Notes: generated from the sequence alone by a model not told the origin. A stretch of 64,000 nucleotides of DNA from Shewanella benthica (GCA_023284085.1 JAKVHY010000001.1:1-64000), one strand, 5' to 3'. Positions 7,728 to 19,143 are shown, numbered from the stretch's first letter. Numbers and translations are program-made.

Positions 7728-9095
7728 ATGGCTCACAGTATTTTCGATTTATTTAAAGTTGGCATAGGACCCTCGAGTTCTCACACGGTAGGCCCTATGG
7801 TCGCGGCGAATCGTTTCGCAAAAGAACTGGTGACTCAGGACCTGTTGGAAGAAGTAGATAAGGTGCGAGTCGAGTTATTTGGCTCTCTGGCACTCACAGG
7901 AAAGGGCCATGCTACAGATAATGCCTGTGTATTGGGTCTGATGGCGGAATCGCCTGGGTGTCTTGATGCCGATAACATTCCCGGCCTGTTGGCCCTGGTT
8001 AAAGATACCGGTGAGCTGCCTTTGTCGGGTAAACGTTGGATCTATTTCTCATCGGAACAAGACCTCATCTTTCATTACGACACTTCGCTGCCAGAACACC
8101 CCAATGCCATGACGATAAAAGCCTTGAATGCAGAGGGGGGACTCGTGCTGAGTCGAACTTACTTCTCTGTCGGTGGCGGCGCTGTGGTTGGGGAGGATGA
8201 CCCACAACAGGGGATAAGCTCAACTTTAGCTTATCCCTATTCCAGTGCCCGTGAGTTGTTACAGCATTGCGGTCAAAGTGGGCTCTCTATCGCCGAGATA
8301 ACCTTGGCCAATGAAGCTGCCTTAGGCGAAACAGAGTCAGAATATAAATTACTCTCCTTGTGGCGGGTGATGTCCGGCTGTATTGAGCGAGGCTTAGCGC
8401 AAGAGGGTGTCTTACCCGGCAGCATCAAGCTTAAACGACGTGCGAAAAACCTGCATCAAAGGCTGCTGGCGCTTGATGAAGAGGGCTGTAGTCAGCCAGG
8501 TGGTATCGACACCTTAGACTGGGTCAACCTCTATGCCATGGCCGTCAATGAAGAAAATGCCGCCGGCGGCCGTGTAGTCACTGCGCCCACCAATGGCGCC
8601 GCCGGGGTGATCCCCGCCGTACTCGCCTGGTTTATCAAGTTTAAGTCAGATAAAGACCAAGATATTGTGACCTTCCTGGCCACGGCGGGTGCCGTTGGCC
8701 TTTTGTATAAACAAAACGCCTCAATCTCGGCCGCCGAAGTAGGCTGCCAGGGAGAGATTGGTGTGGCTTGCTCCATGGCCGCTGCAGGTTTGACTGCGGC
8801 GCTGGGGGGGACTCCTGAACAAGTAGAAAATGCCGCCGAGATAGGTATGGAGCATAATCTGGGGCTGACCTGCGATCCCATAGATGGCCTGGTACAGGTT
8901 CCCTGCATCGAGCGCAATACCATGGGCGCGGTAAAAGCCATCAATGCCAGTCGACTCGCGTTACTCAGTGATGGCATACATCACGTACATCTCGATGATG
9001 TCATCAAGACCATGCACCAAACTGGTCTGGATATGATGTCCAAATACAAAGAAACTTCCCAAGGTGGCTTGGCCATCAATGTCATCGCTTGCTAA
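7728..9095 (+). CDS. sdaA: L-serine dehydratase, iron-sulfur single-chain type
   Basis: A 455-residue enzyme that deaminates L-serine to pyruvate and ammonia using an oxygen-sensitive [4Fe-4S] cluster. The beta-domain begins with [21 protein letters not shown]. The alpha-domain carries cysteines in [21 protein letters not shown] and QVPCIERN, which include the cluster ligands. The ATG at 7728 is preferred to the GTG at 7686 because AGGAGA lies 9 bases upstream and the family starts there. First gene of sdaA-glyA-gcvH-gcvP; only 16 bases separate it from glyA. With GlyA it would turn glycine-derived serine into pyruvate. Confidence 0.94.
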   Translation: MAHSIFDLFKVGIGPSSSHTVGPMVAANRFAKELVTQDLLEEVDKVRVELFGSLALTGKGHATDNACVLGLMAESPGCLDADNIPGLLALVKDTGELPLSGKRWIYFSSEQDLIFHYDTSLPEHPNAMTIKALNAEGGLVLSRTYFSVGGGAVVGEDDPQQGISSTLAYPYSSARELLQHCGQSGLSIAEITLANEAALGETESEYKLLSLWRVMSGCIERGLAQEGVLPGSIKLKRRAKNLHQRLLALDEEGCSQPGGIDTLDWVNLYAMAVNEENAAGGRVVTAPTNGAAGVIPAVLAWFIKFKSDKDQDIVTFLATAGAVGLLYKQNASISAAEVGCQGEIGVACSMAAAGLTAALGGTPEQVENAAEIGMEHNLGLTCDPIDGLVQVPCIERNTMGAVKAINASRLALLSDGIHHVHLDDVIKTMHQTGLDMMSKYKETSQGGLAINVIAC

Positions 9096-9111
9096 TTAAA
9101 GGAACATAATA

Positions 9112-10407
9112 ATGAAAAGCCAGTACACCTCACACGAGCTCGAGCATTTTTTCGGCGCAGGTCTTGCCGCCACGGACGGGGAGATCCAAGGCGCAATTGA
9201 ACTGGAGTCCCAGCGTCAGGAGCAGCAGATTGAGTTGATCGCCTCGGAGAACATAGTGTCTAAGGCCGTCATGGAAGCGCAGGGTACCTCGTTAACCAAT
9301 AAGTACGCCGAAGGCTATCCGGGGCGCCGCTATTATGGGGGCTGTGAGTTTGTCGACATCGTCGAGCAACTGGCCATAGACAGAGCCAAGGCGTTATTTG
9401 GCGCCGAATTTGTCAATGTGCAACCTCATTCAGGTGCTCAGGCAAACGGCGCGGTTTTCCAGGCGCTGTTGCAGCCCGGTGATACGATATTAGGCATGTC
9501 TCTGGATGCCGGTGGTCACCTGACCCATGGCGCTCGCCCGGCGCAATCTGGTAAGTGGTTTAATGCCATTCAATATGGGGTGAAACAGGAAGATTGTCTG
9601 GTGGATTTCGAGCAAGTCGAAGCCCTGGCCAGAGAACATAAGCCAGCGATGATCATCGCCGGTGGCTCTGCGATTCCCCGTGAACTGGATTTCGCCCGTT
9701 TCAGGGCCATTGCCGATGAAGTTGGGGCTTATCTTATGGTCGATATGGCCCATATCGCCGGTTTGGTGGCCACGGGTCATCATCAAAATCCGCTCCCCCA
9801 TGCACACATTGTCACCACGACGACCCATAAGACATTAAGAGGTCCCCGCGGTGGCATGATCCTCACCAATAACCAAGATATCGCCAAGAAGATTAATTCG
9901 GCTGTGTTCCCCGGTCTACAAGGTGGTCCCTTGATGCATGTCATCGCGGCCAAGGCCGTGGCGCTGGGCGAGGCGTTAGAGCCTGAATTTAAGACTTATA
10001 TCGCTCGGGTGCTGGAGAATGCTAAGGCCATGGCCGAGACCTTGCAATCCAGAGGCTGCGATATTGTCACCGAAGGCACAGATACTCACCTCATGTTAGT
10101 GGATCTCAGGCCGAAGGGGCTCAAGGGCAACCGTGCGGAGGAGAGTCTTGAACGTGCGGGCATCACTTGTAATAAGAATGGCATTCCTTTCGATACCGAG
10201 AAGCCCATGGTCACATCGGGGATACGCTTGGGCACGCCGGCGGGCACCACTCGAGGCTTTTCCCGTGAGGACTTTATTCAGGTCGGTCACTGGATAGGCG
10301 ATGTGCTGGACGGTTTAGCCAATAATCCCGATGACAATAGTGAGGTGGAGTTAAAGGTACTGAAGCAGGTACAGGCACTTTGTGAGAAATACCCCTTGTA
10401 TCGATAG
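9112..10407 (+). CDS. glyA: serine hydroxymethyltransferase (catabolic-cluster paralogue)
   Basis: A 431-residue PLP enzyme interconverting serine and glycine with tetrahydrofolate. Recognised by [21 protein letters not shown] and the PLP-lysine segment [14 protein letters not shown] (Lys240). It is slightly longer than the usual 417 residues and differs from typical GlyA at several positions (for example [12 protein letters not shown] in place of GGFSAYS-type sequence), so it is probably a second, cluster-specific copy rather than the housekeeping enzyme. In a cluster with sdaA and gcv genes it would condense methylene-THF from glycine cleavage with more glycine to make serine. Confidence 0.92.
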   Translation: MKSQYTSHELEHFFGAGLAATDGEIQGAIELESQRQEQQIELIASENIVSKAVMEAQGTSLTNKYAEGYPGRRYYGGCEFVDIVEQLAIDRAKALFGAEFVNVQPHSGAQANGAVFQALLQPGDTILGMSLDAGGHLTHGARPAQSGKWFNAIQYGVKQEDCLVDFEQVEALAREHKPAMIIAGGSAIPRELDFARFRAIADEVGAYLMVDMAHIAGLVATGHHQNPLPHAHIVTTTTHKTLRGPRGGMILTNNQDIAKKINSAVFPGLQGGPLMHVIAAKAVALGEALEPEFKTYIARVLENAKAMAETLQSRGCDIVTEGTDTHLMLVDLRPKGLKGNRAEESLERAGITCNKNGIPFDTEKPMVTSGIRLGTPAGTTRGFSREDFIQVGHWIGDVLDGLANNPDDNSEVELKVLKQVQALCEKYPLYR

Positions 10408-10512
10408 CCCAAGCATATCGTTAACTTAGGCGAATCGAGTCTGAGTGACCAAGACTCAAAATATATTGTTACTCGTTGAATAAAAAGTGAATTCAAGTCA
10501 GGAATAAGAATA

Positions 10513-10899
10513 ATGAACGCAATTGAAAATAACTATAAGTTTGCCGGCACTCATGAGTGGGTGAAAGACAATGGCGATGGCACTGTGTTAGTTGGGATCT
10601 CAAAGCGTGCGCAGGAGCTGTTAGGCGATGTGGTCTTCGTGGAATTACCCGAAGAGGGGGATGTCACTACTGCCGGGGAGAATTTTTCATTGATCGAGTC
10701 GGTTAAGGCCGCATCGGATGTGTATGCGCCAGTATCGGGTGAGGTGATTGCGGTCAATGAAGTCCTGGATGACAGTCCTGAGACGGTGAACGACTCACCA
10801 TTCGATGAGGGATGGATAGCTAAGATAAAGCTGTCTGATCCATCAGAGCTGGATAACCTCATGAGCTACGAGACTTATCTCGCTGGCCTCGAAGATTAA
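10513..10899 (+). CDS. gcvH: glycine cleavage system H protein (lipoyl carrier)
   Basis: A 128-residue carrier protein that shuttles the aminomethyl group on a lipoyl-lysine between the P, T and L proteins. The lipoylation site is the Lys65 of ESVKAASD, and YKFAGTHEWV and GWIAKIKLS are typical H-protein segments. Normal length. Start ATG follows AGGAATAAG. It lies 105 bases after glyA, a gap that contains a weak stem (GAGTCT/AGACTC) but no clear terminator, and 17 bases before gcvP. Confidence 0.95.
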   Translation: MNAIENNYKFAGTHEWVKDNGDGTVLVGISKRAQELLGDVVFVELPEEGDVTTAGENFSLIESVKAASDVYAPVSGEVIAVNEVLDDSPETVNDSPFDEGWIAKIKLSDPSELDNLMSYETYLAGLED

Positions 10900-10916
10900 A
10901 TTAGGAGGCGAACAAG

Positions 10917-13811
10917 ATGGCTAGAGATGACATGAAAACCCTAAGTTTACTCACGCAACTGGCAACTGATGATGAGTTTATTGCTCGCCATAATGGCCCG
11001 GGTGAACACGATCAAGCTGTGATGCTAGACGCTATCGGCGCCGAGTCGATAGCGGCGCTCATCGAGCAAACCGTTCCCGCTAACATTCGTCTTCCGAGAG
11101 AGATGGCCCTGGCAGGCCCGCTGAGTGAAGCCGATATGTTGGCTTCACTCAAGAGTATTGCCGGTAAGAACATCATCAATCGCAGCTACATAGGTCAAGG
11201 GTATTACGATACCCATGTGCCTAATGTCATCTTGCGCAATGTAATGGAAAATCCCGGTTGGTATACGGCGTACACCCCATATCAGCCAGAAATTGCTCAG
11301 GGTCGACTCGAGGCCTTACTTAATTATCAGCAGATGATTATGGATCTGACGGGCATGGAGCTGGCCAATGCTTCCCTGCTCGATGAAGCGACGGCGGCAG
11401 CCGAAGCCATGTCCCTGTGCAAGCGCGCCGGCAAGAGCAAGAGTAACCTGTTTTTCGTCGCCGATGATGTGCATCCACAGACATTGGATGTGATTAAGAC
11501 CCGCGCCGAGTATTTTGGCTTCGATATTTTGGTGGCTCCGGCGGCTGAGGTCGCAGATCTCGATGTTTTCGGCGCCTTGTTGCAATATCCGGGCTCTACT
11601 GGTCAGGTACAAGATCTGCAGCAGCTGATATCTCAAGTGCAAAGTAAGAAAGCCTTAGTGGCGGTGGCGAGCGATTTGCTGGCCCTCACAGTACTTAAGT
11701 CTCCGGGAGAGATGGGCGCAGATCTGGTGATCGGCAGTGCCCAACGTTTCGGTGTGCCAATGGGATTCGGTGGCCCACATGCCGCTTTCATGGCGACGAA
11801 AGAAAAATACAAGCGCACCATACCCGGCAGGGTGATCGGTGTGTCCATCGACAGCAAGGGTAAACCCGCGCTGCGCATGGCGATGCAGACCCGTGAACAA
11901 CATATTCGTCGTGAGAAAGCCACTTCAAATATCTGTACCGCCCAGGCGCTACTCGCCAATATGGCTGCTTTTTATGCCGTGTACCATGGCCCGGTGGGAT
12001 TGAAGAAGATAGGTCGCCGGGTACATCATCTGACGGCTATCTTAGCCGCCGGACTCGAGGTGTCGGGTATTGAGCTGACCCATAAGCATTTCTTCGATAC
12101 CCTGACAATTAATACGGGCGAGCAGACTCAAGCCATCTATGAGCGTGCCCTCGAGGCCGGCTTGAATCTACGTTTGCTGCCGGGATCTTTGGGGATCAGT
12201 CTCGATGAGACGACTAAGGCGCAAGATGTCGAGGCCTTGTGGTTAGCGATAACCGGTGAGACTCAGGATTTAGCGGATATAGATGCCAGAGTTTCTGCCA
12301 ACGAATTTGCCGCCATTCCGGCCAATTGTATTCGAGAGTCTGAGTATCTGACCCATGAGGTGTTCAATCGCTATCACAGCGAGACTAAGATGCTGAGGTA
12401 TCTCAAGTCACTAGAGAATAAGGATTTCTCTCTGACACACGGCATGATCCCATTGGGGTCATGCACCATGAAACTTAACGCTACGGCACAGATGATCCCT
12501 GTCACTTGGCCTGAGCTGGGTAAACTTCATCCCTTCGTGCCTCAAGATCAAAGTCTGGGGTATCAGGAGATAGCCGAGTCATTTAGTGAGATGCTGAAAG
12601 TCGTCACCGGTTACGATGCCTTCTCTTTACAGCCAAATTCCGGGGCCCAGGGAGAATATGCGGGCCTTATCGCGATTCAGAGATATCACGCCAGTCGTGG
12701 TGACAGCCACAGAAACATCTGCCTCATTCCCAGTTCGGCTCATGGCACCAATCCGGCGAGCGCGGCCATGGTGTCCATGAAGGTGGTGATCGTCAATTGT
12801 GATGCAAAGGGCAACGTGGATATTGACGATCTGGCGGCCAAGATCGCCATGCATGAAGAGCGACTCTCTTGCATCATGATCACCTATCCGTCGACCCACG
12901 GTGTCTACGAGGCTGGCATTCGTGAGATCTGTGAGCGAGTACATCAGGCGGGCGGTCAGGTGTATCTCGATGGCGCTAACATGAATGCTCAGGTGGGCCT
13001 GACCTCGCCGGGCTTTATTGGCTCAGATGTGTCGCACCTGAATCTACACAAGACTTTTTGTATCCCACATGGTGGCGGCGGTCCGGGTATGGGACCGATT
13101 GGGGTTAAATCTCATCTGGCACCTTTCCTGCCTGGTCACGGTATTTATCATACTCAGGGAGCCGTGTCGGCAACGCCTCTGGGCAGTGCCTCGATTCTGC
13201 CTATCTCCTGGGCTTATATCGCCTTGATGGGCGCATCGGGTCTGACCCGGGCAACGGAGCTTGCGATCCTCAATGCTAACTATCTGATGGAGAAACTGCG
13301 ACCACATTATCCTGTCCTGTATCTGGGCGATGAGGGACGTGTGGCCCATGAGTGCATCATAGATCTACGTCCTCTTAAGGAGAGCTCGGGGATCAGTGAG
13401 GAAGATGTGGCTAAGCGCCTAATGGATTTTGGATTCCATGCACCTACCATGTCGTTCCCTGTGGCCGGCACCCTGATGATAGAGCCGACCGAGAGTGAAT
13501 CACTGGATGAACTGGATAAATTTGTCCATGCCATGGTGAGCATACGCGCCGAGATAGCCAAGGTGGAAAGTGGTGAGTGGAACCTGAGTGATAATCCTCT
13601 GGTTAATGCCCCGCATACCATGGGGGATCTCAGTGAGGCTCAGTGGGATCATCCATATTCGCGGCAGCAGGCATGCTTTCCTGGGCTCAATGCCCACAAG
13701 GACAAGTTCTGGCCCAGTACCAATCGTATCGATAACGTCTATGGCGATCGCAACTTGATCTGCAGTTGCCCGAGCATAGACAGCTACCGGGATAACACTC
13801 CCAACAGTTAG
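10917..13811 (+). CDS. gcvP: glycine dehydrogenase (decarboxylating), P-protein
   Basis: A 964-residue single-chain P-protein that decarboxylates glycine with PLP and loads the remaining aminomethyl group onto GcvH. The N-terminal half contains [13 protein letters not shown] and [10 protein letters not shown]; the C-terminal half has the PLP lysine in [18 protein letters not shown] (Lys712). Full length for the fused alpha/beta type. AGGAGG lies upstream of the ATG; another in-frame ATG sits five codons later. Ends the plus-strand catabolic run; a porin gene follows after 126 bases. Confidence 0.96.
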   Translation: MARDDMKTLSLLTQLATDDEFIARHNGPGEHDQAVMLDAIGAESIAALIEQTVPANIRLPREMALAGPLSEADMLASLKSIAGKNIINRSYIGQGYYDTHVPNVILRNVMENPGWYTAYTPYQPEIAQGRLEALLNYQQMIMDLTGMELANASLLDEATAAAEAMSLCKRAGKSKSNLFFVADDVHPQTLDVIKTRAEYFGFDILVAPAAEVADLDVFGALLQYPGSTGQVQDLQQLISQVQSKKALVAVASDLLALTVLKSPGEMGADLVIGSAQRFGVPMGFGGPHAAFMATKEKYKRTIPGRVIGVSIDSKGKPALRMAMQTREQHIRREKATSNICTAQALLANMAAFYAVYHGPVGLKKIGRRVHHLTAILAAGLEVSGIELTHKHFFDTLTINTGEQTQAIYERALEAGLNLRLLPGSLGISLDETTKAQDVEALWLAITGETQDLADIDARVSANEFAAIPANCIRESEYLTHEVFNRYHSETKMLRYLKSLENKDFSLTHGMIPLGSCTMKLNATAQMIPVTWPELGKLHPFVPQDQSLGYQEIAESFSEMLKVVTGYDAFSLQPNSGAQGEYAGLIAIQRYHASRGDSHRNICLIPSSAHGTNPASAAMVSMKVVIVNCDAKGNVDIDDLAAKIAMHEERLSCIMITYPSTHGVYEAGIREICERVHQAGGQVYLDGANMNAQVGLTSPGFIGSDVSHLNLHKTFCIPHGGGGPGMGPIGVKSHLAPFLPGHGIYHTQGAVSATPLGSASILPISWAYIALMGASGLTRATELAILNANYLMEKLRPHYPVLYLGDEGRVAHECIIDLRPLKESSGISEEDVAKRLMDFGFHAPTMSFPVAGTLMIEPTESESLDELDKFVHAMVSIRAEIAKVESGEWNLSDNPLVNAPHTMGDLSEAQWDHPYSRQQACFPGLNAHKDKFWPSTNRIDNVYGDRNLICSCPSIDSYRDNTPNS

Positions 13812-13937
13812 CACTATTCAACCTTTTTCACTCTCTCTGTGGGGCTGTTTCATACAGCCTCAAGGGGAGCGCTTTGCCGTCGTAATGTCAAGTTGAGTTG
13901 TCTGTCATTGCATTTATCTCGTACTAAGGAAAGACAA

Positions 13938-15011
13938 ATGTTAAATATAAAAGCAAAAACAGTATTACTTCCTTTGATCATTGCTTTGCCCACCTTTGGG
14001 CTTCAGGCTAATGATGAAGATGTGAGTAGAGAAGCGTTACAGACTGAGCTTAATCAGATCCGCCTGCGGTTAGCCACACTGGAGGATCAGGACAAGGCTG
14101 ATGACAAGGCCAGTGAGCAGACTCAAAGCTTATCTAATAGTATCAACTTTTATGGTTCGTTACGGCCAACCTTCGGGGTGACCATGTCGGGCTCCGATGA
14201 TGTTTGGGATGTGGGTGATGCCTTGTCCCGGATAGGTATCGCGGCAGAGCAAGAACTGGGCTATGGTCTGACGGGTTTTGCCAGAGGGGAGTTTAAAGTC
14301 AACATACAAGGTAATGGTGATTTTGGCGAGGCACGTAAAGCCTATGTGGGGATAAAAGGCGGTTTTGGCCGCGTCGCCATAGGTAAGCAGTCATCGACGC
14401 AATATCGCTTAATTGCCGATCCCGTGGATATATTCAACCGCGCCGCGACGCCACTGGCCTATGACAGCGCCAGTCCGTTCCGGGTCAATAACTTAGTGAC
14501 CTATCGTAAAGATCTCGGGGACTTTAGTTTCTCGGTAGACTCTCAGTTTGATGGTGACAAGGATGCCAATGCCAGTGATTTTTTCAACACGGGTCTCGCC
14601 TATAACAGCGACTTGCTGCGCGCCGCCGTGGCTTATTACAGTAAAGACTTAGATGACGGTAAAGAGGAGACGGCCTACGGTGTCTCAGTGTCTAAGCACT
14701 TTGGCGACTTGTATCTGGCAGCCGCCTATCAGGACCGGGAAGTGGATAATATCAGCGGTTCGACATTTGACTTGGTTGGCGCTTACGCCATCACAGAGAT
14801 CTATAAACTGAAACTAGGCGCATCAAATTTTGATGACGGTATCGATGATATCAGTTCCGGTAACTATAAGGCTTATAACACCACGTTAGAGTGGCAGGGA
14901 ACTGCGGATTTCCGTTTGTTCCTGGAATACCAGAAGACAGATTTCGAACACAGAGACGCCGATGATTCTATCATGGTGGGAATGCGTTACGATTTTGACT
15001 ATAAGTTCTGA
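13938..15011 (+). CDS. outer-membrane porin, Gram-negative general porin type
   Basis: A 357-residue porin from the ATG at 13938, chosen because AAGGAAAG precedes it and a signal peptide begins there (MLNIKAKTVLLPLIIALP, cleaved near ANDED); an earlier in-frame start would add 33 non-signal residues. A coiled-coil-like stretch (about 30-55) is followed by repeated amphipathic beta strands and a C-terminal aromatic ending in YDFDYKF, the usual barrel-assembly signal. It probably forms a trimeric diffusion channel. It follows gcvP on the same strand, so it may help glycine or serine entry, but its specificity cannot be read. Confidence 0.88.
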   Translation: MLNIKAKTVLLPLIIALPTFGLQANDEDVSREALQTELNQIRLRLATLEDQDKADDKASEQTQSLSNSINFYGSLRPTFGVTMSGSDDVWDVGDALSRIGIAAEQELGYGLTGFARGEFKVNIQGNGDFGEARKAYVGIKGGFGRVAIGKQSSTQYRLIADPVDIFNRAATPLAYDSASPFRVNNLVTYRKDLGDFSFSVDSQFDGDKDANASDFFNTGLAYNSDLLRAAVAYYSKDLDDGKEETAYGVSVSKHFGDLYLAAAYQDREVDNISGSTFDLVGAYAITEIYKLKLGASNFDDGIDDISSGNYKAYNTTLEWQGTADFRLFLEYQKTDFEHRDADDSIMVGMRYDFDYKF

Positions 15012-15077
15012 TAACGCTAAGTGTTGATAATGCATAGGTGAGAAACCCATGCTAGCTTATCAAACATACGAGTAAAT

Positions 15078-15114
15078 AAGGTACTTGAGGTTTCAGGCTT
15101 CGAGTACCTTTTTC
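15078..15114 (+). terminator. rho-independent terminator after the porin gene
   Basis: AAGGTACT (15078-15085) pairs with AGTACCTT (15103-15110) and is followed by TTTT. It stands 67 bases after the porin stop and just before the convergent AraC-type gene. Confidence 0.7.
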
Positions 15115-15140
15115 ATTTTCTGATCTAACACTAAGACTGC

Positions 15141-15923
15141 TTATGTATTGCCATTGATATATTGTTTCGGCGGCCGGCCTAAGGTCTTCTTGAAAAAAGT
15201 GATGAAGGCGCTGACCGACTCATAGCCCAAATCTTCAGATACCCTTTGTACCGAATATCCCGATGACAGCTCGCGCAGGGCGATGACGATATGAAGCTGA
15301 CCCCGCCAGCGACCGAAAGTGACGCCGATTTCTTGTTTAACCAGGCGCGATAATGTTCTCTCACTCATGGAAAATTTAGCCGCCCACTGGCCAATCGTCT
15401 CCCTATTATCGGGCTGTGCAATCAAGTCCTGGGCAATTTTATTAAGTCTCGGCTCCTTAGGTATGGGGAAATCAAACTGCTCCGTAGGCATCTTGACTAG
15501 CTCATGCATCAGCACATCGACAAGTTTAGCCGTAGCACTCTCGGGTTCATAGTCTTGTGGCAGGCTGGTTAAGTGTAAGATCAACTCTCTTACCAGGGGA
15601 GAGATAGATAAGGTACAGCTCTTTTGTGGCAAGTTGGGTAATTGAGGGTCGATAAATAGCATACAGATCTGTGCATCCGGCGATATTCTGTTGCTGTGGG
15701 GTACCAAACTTGGGATCCATACCGCGCAATGAGTCGGCACCATCCAGATCCCATCGTCTATGTTGCAAGTCACATGACCCCGAGTCGCCAGCACCAGTTG
15801 CCCTTTCTTGTGTCGATGGAAGGGGGTCTCACATTCCCTGTCTCCACCTCTTAGCCTCAAAGAAACCACTGTTTGTGGGTATTGATCCGAATCAAATTCG
15901 GGGAATAATGCATCTGTCGACAT
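15141..15923 (-). CDS. AraC-family regulator, NimR-like
   Basis: A 260-residue regulator. An N-terminal cupin-type sensing domain (FHRHKKGQLVLATRG, about residues 38-52) is followed by two C-terminal helix-turn-helix motifs (about 180-255, including RVSEDLGYESVSAFITFFKK). The ATG at 15923 is preferred; the open frame continues 63 codons further, but those lie over the divergent promoter region. It is divergent from a NimT/CynX-type transporter, the same arrangement as E. coli nimR/nimT, so it most likely controls that transporter. The inducer is unknown. Confidence 0.85.
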   Translation of the reverse strand: MSTDALFPEFDSDQYPQTVVSLRLRGGDRECETPFHRHKKGQLVLATRGHVTCNIDDGIWMVPTHCAVWIPSLVPHSNRISPDAQICMLFIDPQLPNLPQKSCTLSISPLVRELILHLTSLPQDYEPESATAKLVDVLMHELVKMPTEQFDFPIPKEPRLNKIAQDLIAQPDNRETIGQWAAKFSMSERTLSRLVKQEIGVTFGRWRGQLHIVIALRELSSGYSVQRVSEDLGYESVSAFITFFKKTLGRPPKQYINGNT

Positions 15924-16020
15924 AATCGTGTCTGTATTTAGCAATAAAATGTCAATATAACTCAATTCGGCTATTGGTTTACAGGCTAGAGTGGCGATAT
16001 TCTTCTTGTTGGAGCGCTTC

Positions 16021-17271
16021 ATGACCAAAGAACAGCAAACCTTGGCCGCTAAATCGATTTTTCTTATTCTGGGCATCTTGTTTATAGCGGCTAACTTGCG
16101 TGGCCCTATCACTAGTGTGGCCCCCTTGCTGGACTCGATCCGCAGTTCTCTGGATTTAACCGCGACTCAGGCGGGATTACTCACGACCTTGCCCTTGCTC
16201 GCGTTCGCGTTGATGTCGCCCTTGTCGTCTAAAATTGGTCACAAAATAGGATTAGAGCGCGCACTGATGACGGCATTAGTGCTCATCCTTGTCGGTATCA
16301 TGGTGCGGGCGCTAGGGTCGACGAGCTCATTGCTGTTCGGCACTTTTGTCATAGGAGCCGGGATTGCCATCGCCAACGTGCTCTTACCTAGTCTGCTCAA
16401 ACGTGATTTCCCCACCAAGGTGGCGACACTCACGGCTGTCTATGTACTCACCATGGGAATAGGGTCGGCGATCAGCTCGGCTCTGGCGGTACCCATGTCG
16501 AATCTTGCCGAGCATTTAAGTCTCTCATTTATGCCTAGTTGGGCCTTTGCTCTGGTTAGTGTGATCTTGTTCCCCATAGTTTCAATTCTGTTTTGGTTGC
16601 CTCAGATGCGGGAGCGTACATCTCCTGAAAAAAATACTTCCAGGCTCGATTCCCATAGCTATGTGTGGCGTTCTCCCTTGGCCTGGCAATTGACCTTTTT
16701 TCTGGGGTTAAATTCATTCGTGACCTATATCATCATAGGTTGGTTGCCTAGCATGCTGATGGATGCTGGATATTCTGAGGTTGAGGCCGGGTTTAATGCG
16801 GGTTTGTTGCAACTGGCGACGGCACTTCCCGCCATCGCGCTCATTCCTATCATGGGCAAGTTAAAAAACCAGAGCTTGCTCGCCTTTGGCACTGCACTTA
16901 TCGCCTTAACCGGCATATTGGGCCTCTTGTTACTGCCACAATTTGCCACCGTGTGGGTATTGGTGTTTGGTTTTGGTGGGGGAGCAGGCTTCATCGTCGG
17001 CCTGTCTTGTATCAGCCACCGCACTCACCATACACATCAGGCGGCCGCATTATCTGGCATGGCGCAGTGTGTGGGTTATCTGCTGGCGGCAACGGGGCCT
17101 ATTCTCATCGGCTCAATGCATGATGCGACGGGGAGCTGGCGCTTACCCTTAATCCTGTGTGCGATATCTTGTGTGCTGTGCAGTGTGTGTGGCTTTTTGG
17201 CCGGACGGGATCGTATTATTGAACATAAGCCGAGTGTCATCATGAAACTCGCCGATGCTGGACTGGTCTAG
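16021..17271 (+). CDS. MFS transporter, CynX/NimT family
   Basis: A 416-residue, twelve-span major facilitator transporter. ANLRGPITSVAPLLDSI near the N-terminus followed by TQAGLLTTLPLLAFA is characteristic of the CynX/NimT group (cyanate, 2-nitroimidazole). The ATG at 16021 is chosen, with GGAGCG upstream; ten codons of extra frame precede it. Divergent from the NimR-like AraC regulator, 97 bases away. It is likely an exporter of small toxic compounds, but the substrate cannot be told from sequence. Confidence 0.88.
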   Translation: MTKEQQTLAAKSIFLILGILFIAANLRGPITSVAPLLDSIRSSLDLTATQAGLLTTLPLLAFALMSPLSSKIGHKIGLERALMTALVLILVGIMVRALGSTSSLLFGTFVIGAGIAIANVLLPSLLKRDFPTKVATLTAVYVLTMGIGSAISSALAVPMSNLAEHLSLSFMPSWAFALVSVILFPIVSILFWLPQMRERTSPEKNTSRLDSHSYVWRSPLAWQLTFFLGLNSFVTYIIIGWLPSMLMDAGYSEVEAGFNAGLLQLATALPAIALIPIMGKLKNQSLLAFGTALIALTGILGLLLLPQFATVWVLVFGFGGGAGFIVGLSCISHRTHHTHQAAALSGMAQCVGYLLAATGPILIGSMHDATGSWRLPLILCAISCVLCSVCGFLAGRDRIIEHKPSVIMKLADAGLV

Positions 17272-17503
17272 ACAGATGCTGAAATTTAAGGGGAGATTGG
17301 TCGTTTTACGCCGATGGCGCTTCAAGTTATCGGCCCGGCCCTGTTATAATGAGTGCACTTCTCTGTTTTGCCGCATTTTCCTATTGAGCAATTACTTTAT
17401 GTTAAGTGCTTTATGTTGAGTGTTGCATACTAAGCGCCTTGCGTTAGCTAATGTGATCTAAGGCTTAAACAGTTATTTATTCGTTATTATGTTGAGACCC
17501 AAA

Positions 17504-18850
17504 ATGTCATTCTCCAATCTTGGATTAAGCGATCCGATTTTAACATCCCTAGCCGAGCTGGGCTATTCAGCGCCAACGCCGATCCAAGCCGAAGCTATCC
17601 CGTTGGCCCTAAAAGGCAAGAACTTGATCGCGGCAGCTCAGACGGGCAGCGGTAAGACTGCCACGTTTGCATTGCCTATGCTTGAGATGTTGGCAAGAGG
17701 GGAAACCCAACGTAAGAAACGTATTCGTGCACTTATTCTCACTCCCACAAGGGAGCTCGCGGTTCAGGTCTGCAACAGCATAGAGGCTTATGGCAAGTAC
17801 CTTAACCTTAAGGCGCTGGCGGTATATGGCGGCGTCGATTACGAGCCGCAGAAACAGGCTTTGATAGAAGGCATAGACATAGTCGTTGCCACTCCGGGTC
17901 GCTTGAGGGATTTGTATACCCAAAGATCCATTCATTTCGATGAAATCGAAATGTTAGTGCTCGATGAAGCCGACAGAATGCTGGATATGGGCTTTATCGA
18001 AGATATCACTAAGATCATAGATACCTTGCCGGTAGACAGGCAAAACCTCTTGTTCTCGGCGACCCTATCGCGTCAGGTGAGAGAACTCGCCAAAGAGACC
18101 ATTCCTAATGCCATTCAGCTTTCCGTTACTAAGAAAAGTGAAGGTAAGCCCAATATTGACCAGTGGTTAGTGACGGTGGATAAAGATAAGAAGTCGGCGT
18201 TATTGAGCCATCTGATCAAAGAAAACAGCTGGCAGCAGGCGCTTATTTTTATTGAGACTAAACACGGCGCGGCTAAGCTCGTGACTCAGCTTGAGAAACG
18301 AGGCATTCAAGCCGAGTGTATCCACAGTGGTCGTGCTCAGGCCATTCGAGAGCAGATCTTGGCGGATTTCAAGTCGGGTAAAATACAGTTTCTTATCTCT
18401 ACCGGGATCTCAGCTCGAGGCATAGATATCGATGAGCTGCCGTTAGTGATCAACTATGACTTACCTTATCCTGCCGATGAGTACGTGCATCGTATCGGTC
18501 GTACCGGACGCGCGGGCGCCGCCGGTGAGGCGATATCCCTAGTGTCTAAAGATGATTTCAAGAATCTGTGCATGATTGAAAGGCGTCTGGATCACTTGAT
18601 CGAGAGAAAAGTAGTTGCAGGGTTCGAGCCACGTAAAGAAGTACCTGTCTCAGTGTTGAATTTCGTGCCTAAGAATATGCCGGCTAGAGATGATTCGAAA
18701 GATAGCAGGGCTAAGCCAAAAGATAAGCGCGTGGCATCGAAATCTAGCGCGTCGACTCACGGCTCAAGCAGGTCATCGACACCTAAACAAACTGACAAAA
18801 AAGACAGCTCAGCCGATAACAAGTTGCCGTTTAATCCCTGGGGCCGATAG
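17504..18850 (+). CDS. rhlE: DEAD-box RNA helicase, RhlE type
   Basis: A 448-residue ATP-dependent RNA helicase. The motifs occur in order: Q-motif FSNLGLSDPIL...TPIQ, motif I AAQTGSGKT, motif Ia PTRELAVQV, motif II LDEADRMLDMGF, motif III FSATLS and motif VI HRIGRTGRAG. The C-terminal tail (about 390-448) is basic, Ser/Lys-rich and low-complexity, as in RhlE. The ATG at 17504 fits the family start MSFSNLG; another ATG lies five codons upstream. Such helicases help ribosome assembly and growth in the cold. No partner gene adjoins it. Confidence 0.9.
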   Translation: MSFSNLGLSDPILTSLAELGYSAPTPIQAEAIPLALKGKNLIAAAQTGSGKTATFALPMLEMLARGETQRKKRIRALILTPTRELAVQVCNSIEAYGKYLNLKALAVYGGVDYEPQKQALIEGIDIVVATPGRLRDLYTQRSIHFDEIEMLVLDEADRMLDMGFIEDITKIIDTLPVDRQNLLFSATLSRQVRELAKETIPNAIQLSVTKKSEGKPNIDQWLVTVDKDKKSALLSHLIKENSWQQALIFIETKHGAAKLVTQLEKRGIQAECIHSGRAQAIREQILADFKSGKIQFLISTGISARGIDIDELPLVINYDLPYPADEYVHRIGRTGRAGAAGEAISLVSKDDFKNLCMIERRLDHLIERKVVAGFEPRKEVPVSVLNFVPKNMPARDDSKDSRAKPKDKRVASKSSASTHGSSRSSTPKQTDKKDSSADNKLPFNPWGR

Positions 18851-18950
18851 CCCATACCCAGGATCAAGGATCAATAATCCAGTTACTGAACACTAAACCC
18901 CATTGAGATTTTTTCGAATACAAGCTCGAATGAAACCTCAAATTAAACAG

Positions 18951-18980
18951 AAAAGGCGGGTGAATTCACCCGCCTTTTTT
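18951..18980. terminator. strong rho-independent terminator, bidirectional
   Basis: AAAAGGCGGGTGAATTCACCCGCCTTTTTT: a 12-bp perfect stem with A and T runs on both sides. It closes the helicase gene. Confidence 0.9.
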
Positions 18981-19143
18981 GGTTTCGGTCATGACAAGCA
19001 CATGAAGTGTGGCCATGTGGGCTAGATGGTCAAAAATACTTAAGCCTGGGTCAGTCTTTACTTGCGTATTGATGGCTTAACTCCTATGATCCACACGTTT
19101 TTATTTCAGTCTTGATTTTCAGGCATCCACCGCAGGCGATTTC

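Noticed and set aside
8531-8977. Long minus-strand ORFs opposite sdaA, gcvP, asnS and agcS
   Set aside because: They are shadows of strongly conserved genes on the other strand and show no domains.
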